This document shows, piece after piece, positions 1 through 9,300 of a stretch of DNA of 48,897 bases (its first letter is position 1; every line of letters begins with the position of its first letter). Source of the stretch: a virus; IMG/VR virus record IMGVR_UViG_3300020438_006412, positions 1-48,897 of that record; one strand, given 5' to 3'. A program made the position numbers and the translations under genes. The notes under the pieces were generated by a model. The model did no database searches. It was given only the letters and a program-made list of their open reading frames with translations, and was not told the origin of the DNA.

Positions 1-301
1 AATCAATAATAGGAGAAAGAGTATCCTCTCTTGATTTGTTGTTTAGATTACAATCATGATTACCAGGAATGATGATAGTGGGAGCAATCTTACATAACTC
101 TAAAAAGAAGTTTGCAACCATTCTAACTTCTTCAGGTGATGTATCGAGTTTTCCGTGAACAACATCTCCACCAATATAGATAGCATCTGGTTTTAATTCT
201 TTTAATTGTTTATATAGTGTTTTAAATACTTGACGATACTCTACAAATCTATGTAGTTTTCTAATATGTATGTCTGCTAAATGTGCAATTGTTTTAATCA
301 T
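1..301 (-). CDS. gp47: Mre11/SbcD-like recombination nuclease subunit (T4 gp47-like), 3' part missing
   Basis: Translating the left edge on the minus strand from ATG at 301-299 gives 100 residues that run off the window. The metallophosphoesterase motifs of the SbcD/Mre11/gp47 family are visible in order: D-I-H at residues 10-12, GGDVVHG around 44-50 and GNHD at 80-83. In T4, gp47 pairs with the ATPase gp46 to resect DNA ends for recombination-dependent replication; a gp46-like partner would be expected further left, outside the window. The start overlaps the stop of the preceding HAD gene (ATGA), so the two are probably translationally coupled. The family call is firm; only the N-terminal third or so is present. 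Confidence 0.88.
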   Translation of the reverse strand, partial: MIKTIAHLADIHIRKLHRFVEYRQVFKTLYKQLKELKPDAIYIGGDVVHGKLDTSPEEVRMVANFFLELCKIAPTIIIPGNHDCNLNNKSREDTLSPIID

Positions 302-1062
302 TTATTCTCCAACCCCAATTCATACCTTTGTAATAACCACCAAGTTTTTCTATAATCTTCTACTTGGTGATATTTACAATTCTGTGTTTTTTTCATTAAT
401 TTTGCAAGTGGATAATCATTACCACCTTTTTCTGTTCTGTCGCCTATAAAAATATATTCACTCGGTTCTACTAGTATTTCTTGTTTTATAATATCAAGTA
501 TTTGTGATTTATCCATTCCTTTTGGGTAGATGTCAATTGATATTTGTCCACCAAGAACAGCATCTAAATCAGACCAATTTTTTTTTATATAATCTGCAAT
601 ATCTTTTCGTTCATGCACATGAGTATCATATTCATAATAATCATTCCTCTGAACTTGAGAACAATTTCTACCAACTATACTAAAGTTTAATAAGGAACCT
701 CTATCCTCAATATGATTGCCAACTTTAACTGGATAATCACTCATACGGATTTGTTCACCCAAATAAGTCAATAGATTGTTTGGTGGTTTAAATTTATTTT
801 CATAAATTAAATCACAATGCATTGGATGAACTGCTGGGTCGTTTTGCCAATACTCATTACCACAACAAGTAAATATGCCATGTGCTCTATCCATATAAGC
901 TAATGGTACTTGTTCTCTTGTTTTTTCTAAATCACTACCAGTAACTAAATAGTATGTATTTTTTTTGGTCCACTCATCAAAAAATCTAGCAAATTCTTCT
1001 GCCATTTTTTGTCTTGATGGAGTTAATGTTCCATCTACATCGAATATAAATATCTTATCCAT
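298..1062 (-). CDS. HAD-superfamily phosphatase/phosphomannomutase-like protein
   Basis: A 254-aa protein opening with the HAD motif I FDVDGTLTP (nucleophile and acid-base Asp at residues 8 and 10). A TGS motif follows near residue 42, a conserved Lys lies in the KGMDKSQ segment, and the C-terminal motif IFIGDRTEKGGND binds metal. The cap region and the last motif resemble eukaryotic-type phosphomannomutase (PMM) and Cof-type sugar phosphatases. PMM interconverts mannose-6-phosphate and mannose-1-phosphate, but a plain phosphatase role is equally possible from sequence alone. It lies two genes downstream of a nucleotidyltransferase, so the pair could make an activated sugar or alcohol phosphate; this is inference. 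It overlaps a 46-aa ORF upstream and gp47 downstream. Confidence 0.8.
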   Translation of the reverse strand: MDKIFIFDVDGTLTPSRQKMAEEFARFFDEWTKKNTYYLVTGSDLEKTREQVPLAYMDRAHGIFTCCGNEYWQNDPAVHPMHCDLIYENKFKPPNNLLTYLGEQIRMSDYPVKVGNHIEDRGSLLNFSIVGRNCSQVQRNDYYEYDTHVHERKDIADYIKKNWSDLDAVLGGQISIDIYPKGMDKSQILDIIKQEILVEPSEYIFIGDRTEKGGNDYPLAKLMKKTQNCKYHQVEDYRKTWWLLQRYELGLENK

Positions 1063-1195
1063 TTTTACTCCCCAAATGTTTATTAAACAATTCTCTTACA
1101 TCGGTTCTTTCTTTTAAAATTCTTAACCATTCCCTTGTAGGTATTTGTTCTGATAACCACATTGATAAATACATTTCTGGCGTTGTTCTACTCAT
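1055..1195 (-). CDS. Small hypothetical protein (46 aa)
   Basis: This short minus-strand reading frame starts with ATG at 1195-1193 and stops with TAA at 1057-1055. It exactly fills the gap between the nucleotidyltransferase and the HAD protein, overlapping each by 8 bases. The product begins MSRTTPEMYLSMW and is charged, with a helix-like stretch around REWLRILKERTDVREL. No family is recognised. The 8-base overlaps at both ends match the spacing style of the rest of this operon, the best evidence that it is a real gene rather than spacer. Confidence 0.55.
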   Translation of the reverse strand: MSRTTPEMYLSMWLSEQIPTREWLRILKERTDVRELFNKHLGSKNG

Positions 1196-1697
1196 CCTTA
1201 CCCCCATTAATTAACCAAGATGATGATTGAATTTTACCACCACCGATTCCCCATAACATTGTTACATCTTGAGTTCTACAAGTATCTGTTTCAGGGGTAT
1301 TACCCTTTCCCCTATCTCCGCCATTTGCAAAATAGATTTCATAATCATTTCTACCTGTTGGATTTTTACCAATATAATCATGATTAAACATACCACCATT
1401 GTATGTTGTTCTAACTTGACTAATCAATGCATTAGCCGTATCATCTGAATCATCAAACTTAACAACCGAACTAATATACTTAATACCTTCAAGTATTTCT
1501 TTTCTTTCATAGAACTTCATAAATGGTTTTCCCTTTTTACGAGCTAACCATTCATCTGAATTTAATCCTACGATTACTTGATGTCCTAAGTTACTTGCTT
1601 CTCTGAACATTCTCATATGTCCTTTGTGTATTGGGTCGAAACCACCACTTAATATTATTACTGATTTTTTCCAGTCAATATTGAAATTACTACTCAT
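1188..1697 (-). CDS. Cytidylyltransferase-like nucleotidyltransferase (HxGH family)
   Basis: A 169-aa protein with the nucleotidyltransferase signature GGFDPIHKGH at residues 18-27 (HxGH at 24-27), then a GLNSDEWL segment that fits the same Rossmann-like fold. A C-terminal part (NGGDRGKGNTPE, then GIGGGKIQSSSWLI) resembles heptose-phosphate and glycerol-phosphate nucleotidyltransferases and their phage relatives. These enzymes transfer a nucleotide onto a phosphorylated sugar or alcohol and release pyrophosphate; the substrate cannot be read from sequence. Its start overlaps the stop of the upstream Mom/DruA-like gene by one base. With the HAD gene it could form a short route to an activated sugar for DNA or surface modification (inference). 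Confidence 0.82.
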   Translation of the reverse strand: MSSNFNIDWKKSVIILSGGFDPIHKGHMRMFREASNLGHQVIVGLNSDEWLARKKGKPFMKFYERKEILEGIKYISSVVKFDDSDDTANALISQVRTTYNGGMFNHDYIGKNPTGRNDYEIYFANGGDRGKGNTPETDTCRTQDVTMLWGIGGGKIQSSSWLINGGKDE

Positions 1698-2272
1698 TAT
1701 ATTCTCCTAATAAAAATTAATTTTTTGTTTTCTCCTGTAGGCTTTACAAACAATGTTTTTAATTCTTCCTTACTATTCCACTTCATTGAAGATGATTTAT
1801 GTTTAGGTAACCCCGCAGTTTCACCTATCATTTCCCAATTATCTGCTTTATATACAGAACCATTCTTACCACCACCAACAAATGTAATTATGTATTTCAA
1901 TTCGTCACCGTATTTTTCTTTCCACGCCTGTGGTGCTAATTTTCTAAGTTGTTTTAGTATTTGCGTTCCACCATTCTTAATCGATTTTTTCATACAAAAT
2001 CTCCAATTATTAGATACAGTATTAAATACATCTTTATATTCTAATTTTGATAATCCCATATATTTTAACATATCTTTTGGTGGTGGATATACTGAAGAAC
2101 CTATACCAATCATACCAACAGCTTCAAGTGGAAATGTATCATCATCATATATTAACCAATCAATTCTTCTACCTACGGATTGAGATGTTGGAACATAAGA
2201 ATGATGATTTTTTATGATTCTCTTTACCATATTTTTTTGCATATCAGATTTTACTATTTCTAGTTTTATCAA
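1697..2272 (-). CDS. Mom/DUF4338 (DruA)-like putative acyltransferase-type protein
   Basis: A 191-aa protein combining features of two families. Near the N-terminus is NHHSY (residues 22-26), similar to the His-Tyr motif of phage Mu Mom-like proteins. The second half has NNWRFC (88-93), GTQILKQLRKLAPQAWKEKY (102-121) and GSVYKADNWEMIGETAG (138-154). These resemble the conserved C-terminal part of DUF4338 (Druantia DruA), including the G..Y.A.NW..G.T.G signature. Mom adds a carbamoylmethyl group to adenine; the DUF4338 activity is, to my knowledge, unknown. It lies between primase and nucleotidyltransferase in the replication operon, overlapping each by a few bases. A role in DNA modification is inferred; remote assignment only. 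Confidence 0.6.
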   Translation of the reverse strand: MIKLEIVKSDMQKNMVKRIIKNHHSYVPTSQSVGRRIDWLIYDDDTFPLEAVGMIGIGSSVYPPPKDMLKYMGLSKLEYKDVFNTVSNNWRFCMKKSIKNGGTQILKQLRKLAPQAWKEKYGDELKYIITFVGGGKNGSVYKADNWEMIGETAGLPKHKSSSMKWNSKEELKTLFVKPTGENKKLIFIRRI

Positions 2273-3186
2273 GATAACCTACCTTTAATAATATCTGAAA
2301 ATTTTGATTGTTTTGATTTACTTATAATATTCCAAAACTCCTTAAAACCTAATTCGGATGGATCTTTACCCTTCATATCTAATAAGTATGTATTAATCCC
2401 ATAATCCATTAAAAATTTAGATAATTTAATTGCGTCTTGTTTAGCATCTTCATCCAATGCAACATAAACTTTTTTAACCTTTTTTTCTACCAATCTCATA
2501 ACTAATGTTTTACTTGGAAATTTTCCCAATAGAGGAATTGCATTGTTTCTTATAGCTATTGCATCAAATGCACCCTCACATAAAATAACAGGTTCATTCC
2601 AATTTATAAACATCTCAAAACATACTGTATCTTTTGACATAGGTGGATTCTTATATTTTAGTTTTGAATTTGGAAACATATCTCTCGCTAAAAAATAATT
2701 TAATTTACCATCAGCATCATAACTCGGAACAATAATACGATTAGAATAACCATTTGACGAACAAAACCCTATTGAATACCTCAAAATATCTATCGTACCA
2801 ATGTTTCTCTGTCTAAGATAATGTATAGCATTCTTATAAAGTGGGTCTGTTGATGATTTCCAAAGAGGTTTATAACATTGTGGTAAACTGACATTATATT
2901 CTGTTTTTTCATCTTTTTCGTATTTAACACCTTTATAGTCACCAAGTATCTTCAGAACCTCAGAAATGATGTTTTTAGGAGCGTTTATCTTGCGTAGGAG
3001 TATTCCTATCTTATAACCACCTTTGTTACAAACCCAACAATGCCACTTTTGTGTTTCACAATTGACTTGTAGTTTCTTTTTATGATGATTACAAAAAGGA
3101 CAATGAAAAGCATGTTCACCATTCTTCATCTGGTAACTCTTCATTAATACTTTTTCTAATAGTGTAACTAATTCGTACTTATACAT
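2269..3186 (-). CDS. DnaG/T4 gp61-like DNA primase
   Basis: A 305-aa primase. A zinc-binding module sits at residues 29-53 (C29, C32, then HC-x-x-C at 49-53). The TOPRIM catalytic core follows: glutamate motif VILCEGAFDAIAI around 200-212 and acidic DED at 245-247. It makes RNA primers for lagging-strand synthesis. There is no C-terminal helicase domain, so it should work with a separate replicative helicase. It is the first gene of the leftward replication operon and lies directly under two tandem early-type promoters. The nearer promoter predicts a transcript starting at about the ATG, and no Shine-Dalgarno is visible, so that transcript would be leaderless. The ATG at 3186 gives the full zinc finger. 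Confidence 0.88.
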   Translation of the reverse strand: MYKYELVTLLEKVLMKSYQMKNGEHAFHCPFCNHHKKKLQVNCETQKWHCWVCNKGGYKIGILLRKINAPKNIISEVLKILGDYKGVKYEKDEKTEYNVSLPQCYKPLWKSSTDPLYKNAIHYLRQRNIGTIDILRYSIGFCSSNGYSNRIIVPSYDADGKLNYFLARDMFPNSKLKYKNPPMSKDTVCFEMFINWNEPVILCEGAFDAIAIRNNAIPLLGKFPSKTLVMRLVEKKVKKVYVALDEDAKQDAIKLSKFLMDYGINTYLLDMKGKDPSELGFKEFWNIISKSKQSKFSDIIKGRLS

Positions 3187-3192
3187 TTATAT

Positions 3193-3222
3193 AATATACG
3201 AAACATTTAGTATAAAAGTCAA
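3193..3222 (-). promoter_or_regulatory. Early-type promoter P1 for the primase operon
   Basis: On the minus strand TTGACT (3222-3217) is followed by an 18-base spacer and TATATT (3198-3193). It shares an upstream AAAGC extension and an ATAC at the same spacer position with two other sites in the window. The predicted +1 falls at about the primase ATG at 3186. Confidence 0.7.
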
Positions 3223-3266
3223 GCTTTTTTATTATCAAATAACTACCTATTTTTTAAAATTTATAT

Positions 3267-3296
3267 AATATAACTATAAAATTGTATTCAAGTCAA
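3267..3296 (-). promoter_or_regulatory. Early-type promoter P2, tandem to P1
   Basis: TTGACT at 3296-3291, an 18-base spacer and TATATT at 3272-3267, with the same AAAGC extension and spacer ATAC as P1. It lies 74 bases upstream of P1 in the gap after the 2135-aa gene. It would give the primase transcript a leader of about 75 bases. Confidence 0.68.
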
Positions 3297-3330
3297 GCTT
3301 TTTTTTAAACCAATCTAGCCAATTGTTTTT

Positions 3331-6300
3331 CTATTTCTTAGTTAACTGATTTTCTTGTAAAATATTTCTTAATATCGCCTCATCTTCAGAAGATATTCTT
3401 TGTCCGGAATTTAAAATAATCTTAACTTGAGCCACCACATCAACTACACTTATAAATCCAGAATTAGTTAAATTACCAGCTGCAATTTTTCCTTCATTAA
3501 CTTTGATTAGTCCACCAGCAAAACCATCGTTATTTGGCCAATCTGGATGTCGTTCACCTTCTATCGGATGAGGTGTAGTGGGTATTTGAGGATTGTTACT
3601 ATTATTCGTAATCACACCCATCATATTTTGTACATCCAAAATAGAAATTTGATTTCCATGAGTACCCCAAGTACCAATCTTTTGTTCACTCAACAGTATA
3701 TCATACTGATTCTGTCCATGATTATTTGGAACTATAAATTCACCAGTATGTAGTTGTGCATTATTTATATTTCCGACACCTCCAGCCCCCCCATCTGCAA
3801 GTTGACTCTGTAACACATCTCTTGGCCATACACTTGACCAAGTTCCATCAACCAATCTATTAAAATATAAATCAGATTCCCTTTGTTTACTATAATCCCA
3901 AAACTTGACAATCATGGGATTACCAGATGTCATTCCTGGATATTCACTTCCCTGTTCAGCGTTGATGTATACCATCATCTTATAAGCATTTGCAGTACTA
4001 TTACCTAAAAACGATATATCATACTCTTCTTCAAAATATCTACCACGACAAAGGTTTTCAGTAATTACATATGGATAATTGGGATCATCTGTATGATAAT
4101 ATGAGAATATACATTTACCAACTACCTCCGATTCAGATTCACAATTACCATCTGAACCACAATCTAAAAATACTATCTCATCACCTTCATCTGGATCTAC
4201 ACCAAATAGATTATGATAATACTCACCATAACCGGGTAAACTAAACTGGTCTACTAATTCATTGTTATTGTTAACTCCAATTCCTGGGTTTTCTTGAATA
4301 ACATAAACTACAGGATTATCAGGATTGTCTGTATATTGGTGCCATGGAGGTTCATCATAATGTTGTCCAGGATTATCTGGACATTTATGTTCGTTATAAT
4401 CTTCAGTACATCCACCAGGTGGCATAGAAATAATGTTATCTGGTCTACACACATGTGCGTCTTTAGGACAACAACATTTTTTATCTTTGCCCATTAGAGA
4501 TGTTCCATTATTCCCTAACCTATCCAATTGTATTTGTAATTCTTGCTTATCACTATCTGTTAAACTACGATTATTTAAAACCATATTAACGAGAGCTACA
4601 ACATCTAAAACATTATACCCACCATCAAAATTTATATCAGCTTCGTAACCAGTACAATTATTTGCAAGTACACAATTAACAAGAGCTACAACATCTAATA
4701 CATTTACACCACCATCTTGATTAAGATCTCCCAATCCTGTTACAGCATAAAATTCAGAGTATGCAGCACCAAGAACTTTATCCATAGCCTTCTTCGTTTT
4801 ATTTAAAACAGGTCCAGCATCTATAGTAAATGACATTTGATCTGATGCAAAGAACATATCATATATAGTATCCGTTAAATATTGTTGTTGAGCTATTTGT
4901 AATATGATATTACCAAAGTAATCCGCCATAGCGATTGGAATCATTCCCCATGAACACATAAGAAAACAAGCCGCATCCTCCCAAAAATTATCACCACAAT
5001 CATAACATAAAGCGTCTATTACTCCATTACTATATGAGAAACTTTGAAAAGCAAAATTATCCAAATCCCATACAAAGTCTAATTTCTCGTCTATACCATC
5101 TTCATCATCATCATATAATTCAGGTCTAACAGTGGTATCAATATTAAATTGAGAGCCTTCAGATGTTCCAGCCCATCCAGTACCTGTTACACTTAATGAC
5201 TCAATATGCCATCTAAAGTTTATTCTAAATCTTTCTAAACTAAAATTCATATTAAAAGGTTCGAGAATATCAGTATAATTATTATCCGCTCCGAACCCAG
5301 AAAGTTCTATACTTGTTATCCCCAATTTATTACCATCATCATCGTGTAGTACATAAGCAGGTACACCATCAATGTCATACCAATTATCACCCGCAATCTC
5401 TTTTATTATTGGTATCCAATCAAATTCTGATATATAACACTTACCAAGATAATTGAAATAATCTACACAATTTTTAATATCAGCACCACAAGTATTCATA
5501 AAAAAATTAAGTGCATCATCGAAATGGATATTCTCCCAATCATAACTTTCATTTATTGCAATCCTTTCAGGACATTCTAAAGCACATTGATGTAGAAAGT
5601 AATGACATGAACCATCTGGACATTGGTATCCATTCGGTGGACAATTACAGTGTACACCTAAACTATTCCAATATTCTTGATCGGGATTATTAGGATAATG
5701 TGGTACATCATAATAATCTTCAACTTCAGCAGCAGGTCCACATATATCTTGACAATACTCTAATGGAAAAGATAAATCACCCTGACTAACATAGGCTGAT
5801 GGTAAATCAACATATGTATCATGCATTACATCAGGATTACAAGAATTTGAACTCGTGCTTACTGATGTTTGTGGATTTGGTTTTAATCTCTTTGGTACTG
5901 ATGTTATTGTCGGTTTAGGTTTATTAACTTTAGTTAATATTTCATCAATTGTAGATATTAATTCTTGACCATTGAGTAATTTATCTTTTTTATTTTTTCC
6001 AATTGAATTTTTATTTTGATTTTTTTCTAATTTTCTAACCAAGTTATTAAGTATATGTAAAATTTGTTTTGTATCATATATTAAGTGATATGAATCAAAA
6101 GTTTGTTTATCAATTACTTCTGAAAATTTAGCTTTTGGATTCTTTTTTAATACTTGAGTAATTACTTTAATTGCATGTTTTATATTCATTGTATTTGCAT
6201 TAGAAGATATTGGTTTTAAATCTATTAAGCGTATATTTAATTTTTTAGCTAAATATTTTACAAGTGACAAAGCGTCTTTTGAATTAATTCTTAAAGATTC

Positions 6301-9300
6301 ATCTTCTATATTTTCACTAATACAAGTTCTTTGTGGTATATTAGCATAATCATCATGTTCTGAAACTTCACCTTTAAGCCATAAATTAGTACCTGCTGAA
6401 TCACATCTTCCAGTACTTACATTTCTCAAAACTTGACCTGTTTGATATATATATTCCCACTTTCTATTAAATACATTTTCAGGTTTAATTAAATATTGTC
6501 CAGGATATATATTAGATTCTAAATATTTACGAGATTCATTATTGTAATCTAAAATATCAACATCAAGTGCCGATATTACACTTCTACATCCAGGAAATTG
6601 ATGTGGTTCTAAATTATCATAATAAGTTTGACACACTAATCCTCCCCCAAATAAAGGTGAATCAGGTTTATATATAGCTTCATCCGGATAACAACAACTA
6701 TTATTCGTGGCATTTTTATATGTCATTTTAAATGCGTGTGAATTTATTTCATATTCACCTGAAGATAACCCATTCATTGAATGCCAAGTATTATCCGATT
6801 CATAAACCGGTAAAGATTTTATGTCACCACCATCAGGTTGTTCTGTATATAAATCTATACTCCAAACTCTATCCACAAATACACCATCAGGTGCACCTTT
6901 TATCGCCGGATGAAAATCCCATTTTCTGACATAATAATTACCTTTTTCAAATAATGATGGTAGTATATTATCTTCAACAGGATTTCTATACCTATTACCA
7001 TGAAATCCATTAACTAAATCATCAAATGTGAGTGGAGTTGATATTTCTAAATCACCGGTTGGAATACATTCCACTCTTCTTCGTATATTATCAGTAGGAA
7101 TATGGATAGAAGGACAAACAGTTTGATCATAAACATAATTTATAGCCAAACCTCCATATGCATTTGCACATGATTGTTTTATTAACTGACCAGGACCCCA
7201 ATATTCCATGGGACTACCAATTGACCCATCATCTATTATATTATGATACTCATCAATAGATTTATCTTCACCTGCACAATCAGAAAGTTCAGTATATTTA
7301 AAAAATGAATTTGTTGCAATATCAGTAAGTGCTTCTACATATTTTCCTTCACCGATAGTAAAATTTGTTCCAGATCTATAAGTGAATTGTATCTGATCTT
7401 GGTTGTAATTATAATTCCATTGACCTGTACAAAAACTATTTTCACCAGTTAGTGTTGTTGCAAAATTACCATCGGAATACATATGTATGGCTGTTCTATA
7501 TGGGTTATCAGGATCACAAAATGGTTGTTCCACACTTTCATCATAATACCATTCAGTACTTATAACATAATCTAAATCTAGTAAATCTTCTACATAATCA
7601 GTATTACAATCGGCTTCAGTTAGTGGGAATGGAACTTCATACATTGTTCTATCTTGGTATGGTAGGTCCGGTTCTCCTCCACCACCACCCATAACATGGT
7701 AATAACAAATACCATATTCGTCATCACAAACTCCAGTAGAATCCCAATAGTACATTTTTAAATATATAGTATCATCCCAATAAAAATTACAACTACCATC
7801 ATCTATTGTAGATGTAATACCATAATTAGTTGCATATGGATTTGTACAACCAAAACAATCATTTGAAGGACCATTAGATATAAGGTAACATACACCACAG
7901 TCATCTATCGCATGAGTTCCTGCAGGACATCCACAATAAGTATCAGATTCACCACATGTAGTTGACCATCCAGCTCCTGGGTTTTCACAAAACCAAACCG
8001 CTTGATTTAAATCATTTAATGTACAACATCCTATACCATCTCCATCTGCATCAGGATAATATGCTGATTGTATATTTCCTTGACAATCACATTCATAACC
8101 CTCATCACCCACATACAAACAACTCCCATCATCAATTGTTGCTAAAGAATCATAATTACAGGCACTATCATCAGTACAACCTGAACATGTTGAATTATCT
8201 CCATCACAGATTCCACAATCATCATATTCATAAGGACAATCATCACAATCACCTGTACAATCTCCTACATATATATTATCATCTGGATTATTACAGGCAG
8301 TTACAACTAATGTACCACAACCAAGTCCATCACCATCTGTATCTTCACACCAATTTGGTGGATAAGTACAAGTACCATTATCAACAGTTGCATGTATATT
8401 ATAATTACATGCATTGTAATCTGTACAACCATATATGTTATAATCACAAGATTGATTATCCCATAAAGCTTCAGAATCATAATTTGATGCAGCTGGATCC
8501 ATACAGCCAGGAGCATCTTCAATCCAACTACCAGGAAAATATTGACAATAACCATTACATCCAGTATTAACTGCAGCTGGCATAGGACAATATCCAAAAT
8601 ATTCCGGCCAATAATCTTCATAACTAGGACCGTCAGGATAAAATTCTTCCATTCTTATTGCCCACCAGGCTTGTATTTGAAAATTATAACCATTCGGATT
8701 CCAATCAAATCCTTCGGCAATTACACCTGGATTGTCATTATCCCATTGAGTTGCAGATATACCTGTACACACAAATATTCGATATGTCTGCCCATCAAAT
8801 ACTTTCCACCATTCTTCGACATAGTGATCAGAAAACAAACCATTTTGGGTTACACCCCCCTGGCTATCATATACAAAATAAGGAGATCCATCACTGTCAA
8901 ATACTGATATATAGTCACTTCTAAATCTTTGTATTGAATCCAATTGATTTTCCCAATCAACTCCAAGATAATAATTTAAATCTTGTGCTGAAGTTGCATC
9001 TATATCGAATACATAAACTACACCAGAACTGTCACACGCATCTTCATTTAATACATTTAGGCCTAAATTTTCATATGCATCTATCATTAAACCTTGACCA
9101 TCTTTATGAACAGTTACACCCTGCATAAAATATAAACCCTGACCATTTAGTGGAATACTCGGAATATAAAAAGGGATTTCACGACTAGTACTATAGAAAC
9201 AACCACCAAGTTCATCTAACCCAAAGCCATCTCTCAAACATACAGAATCTGTATCACAAATACCATCATCCGGATTAGGTCCATATAAACCAAAGTTACC

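Noticed and set aside
1725-2183. Open plus-strand frame opposite the Mom/DruA-like gene
   Set aside because: The minus-strand frame has conserved motifs and operon overlaps, while the plus frame has no recognisable pattern and would be the only rightward gene.
7962-8570. Open plus-strand frame rich in His, Leu and Tyr (202 codons)
   Set aside because: It is the antisense of the Cys/Asp-rich repeat region. Asp, Asn and Gly codons read backward as His, Leu and Ile, and there is no ribosome site or homology-like motif.
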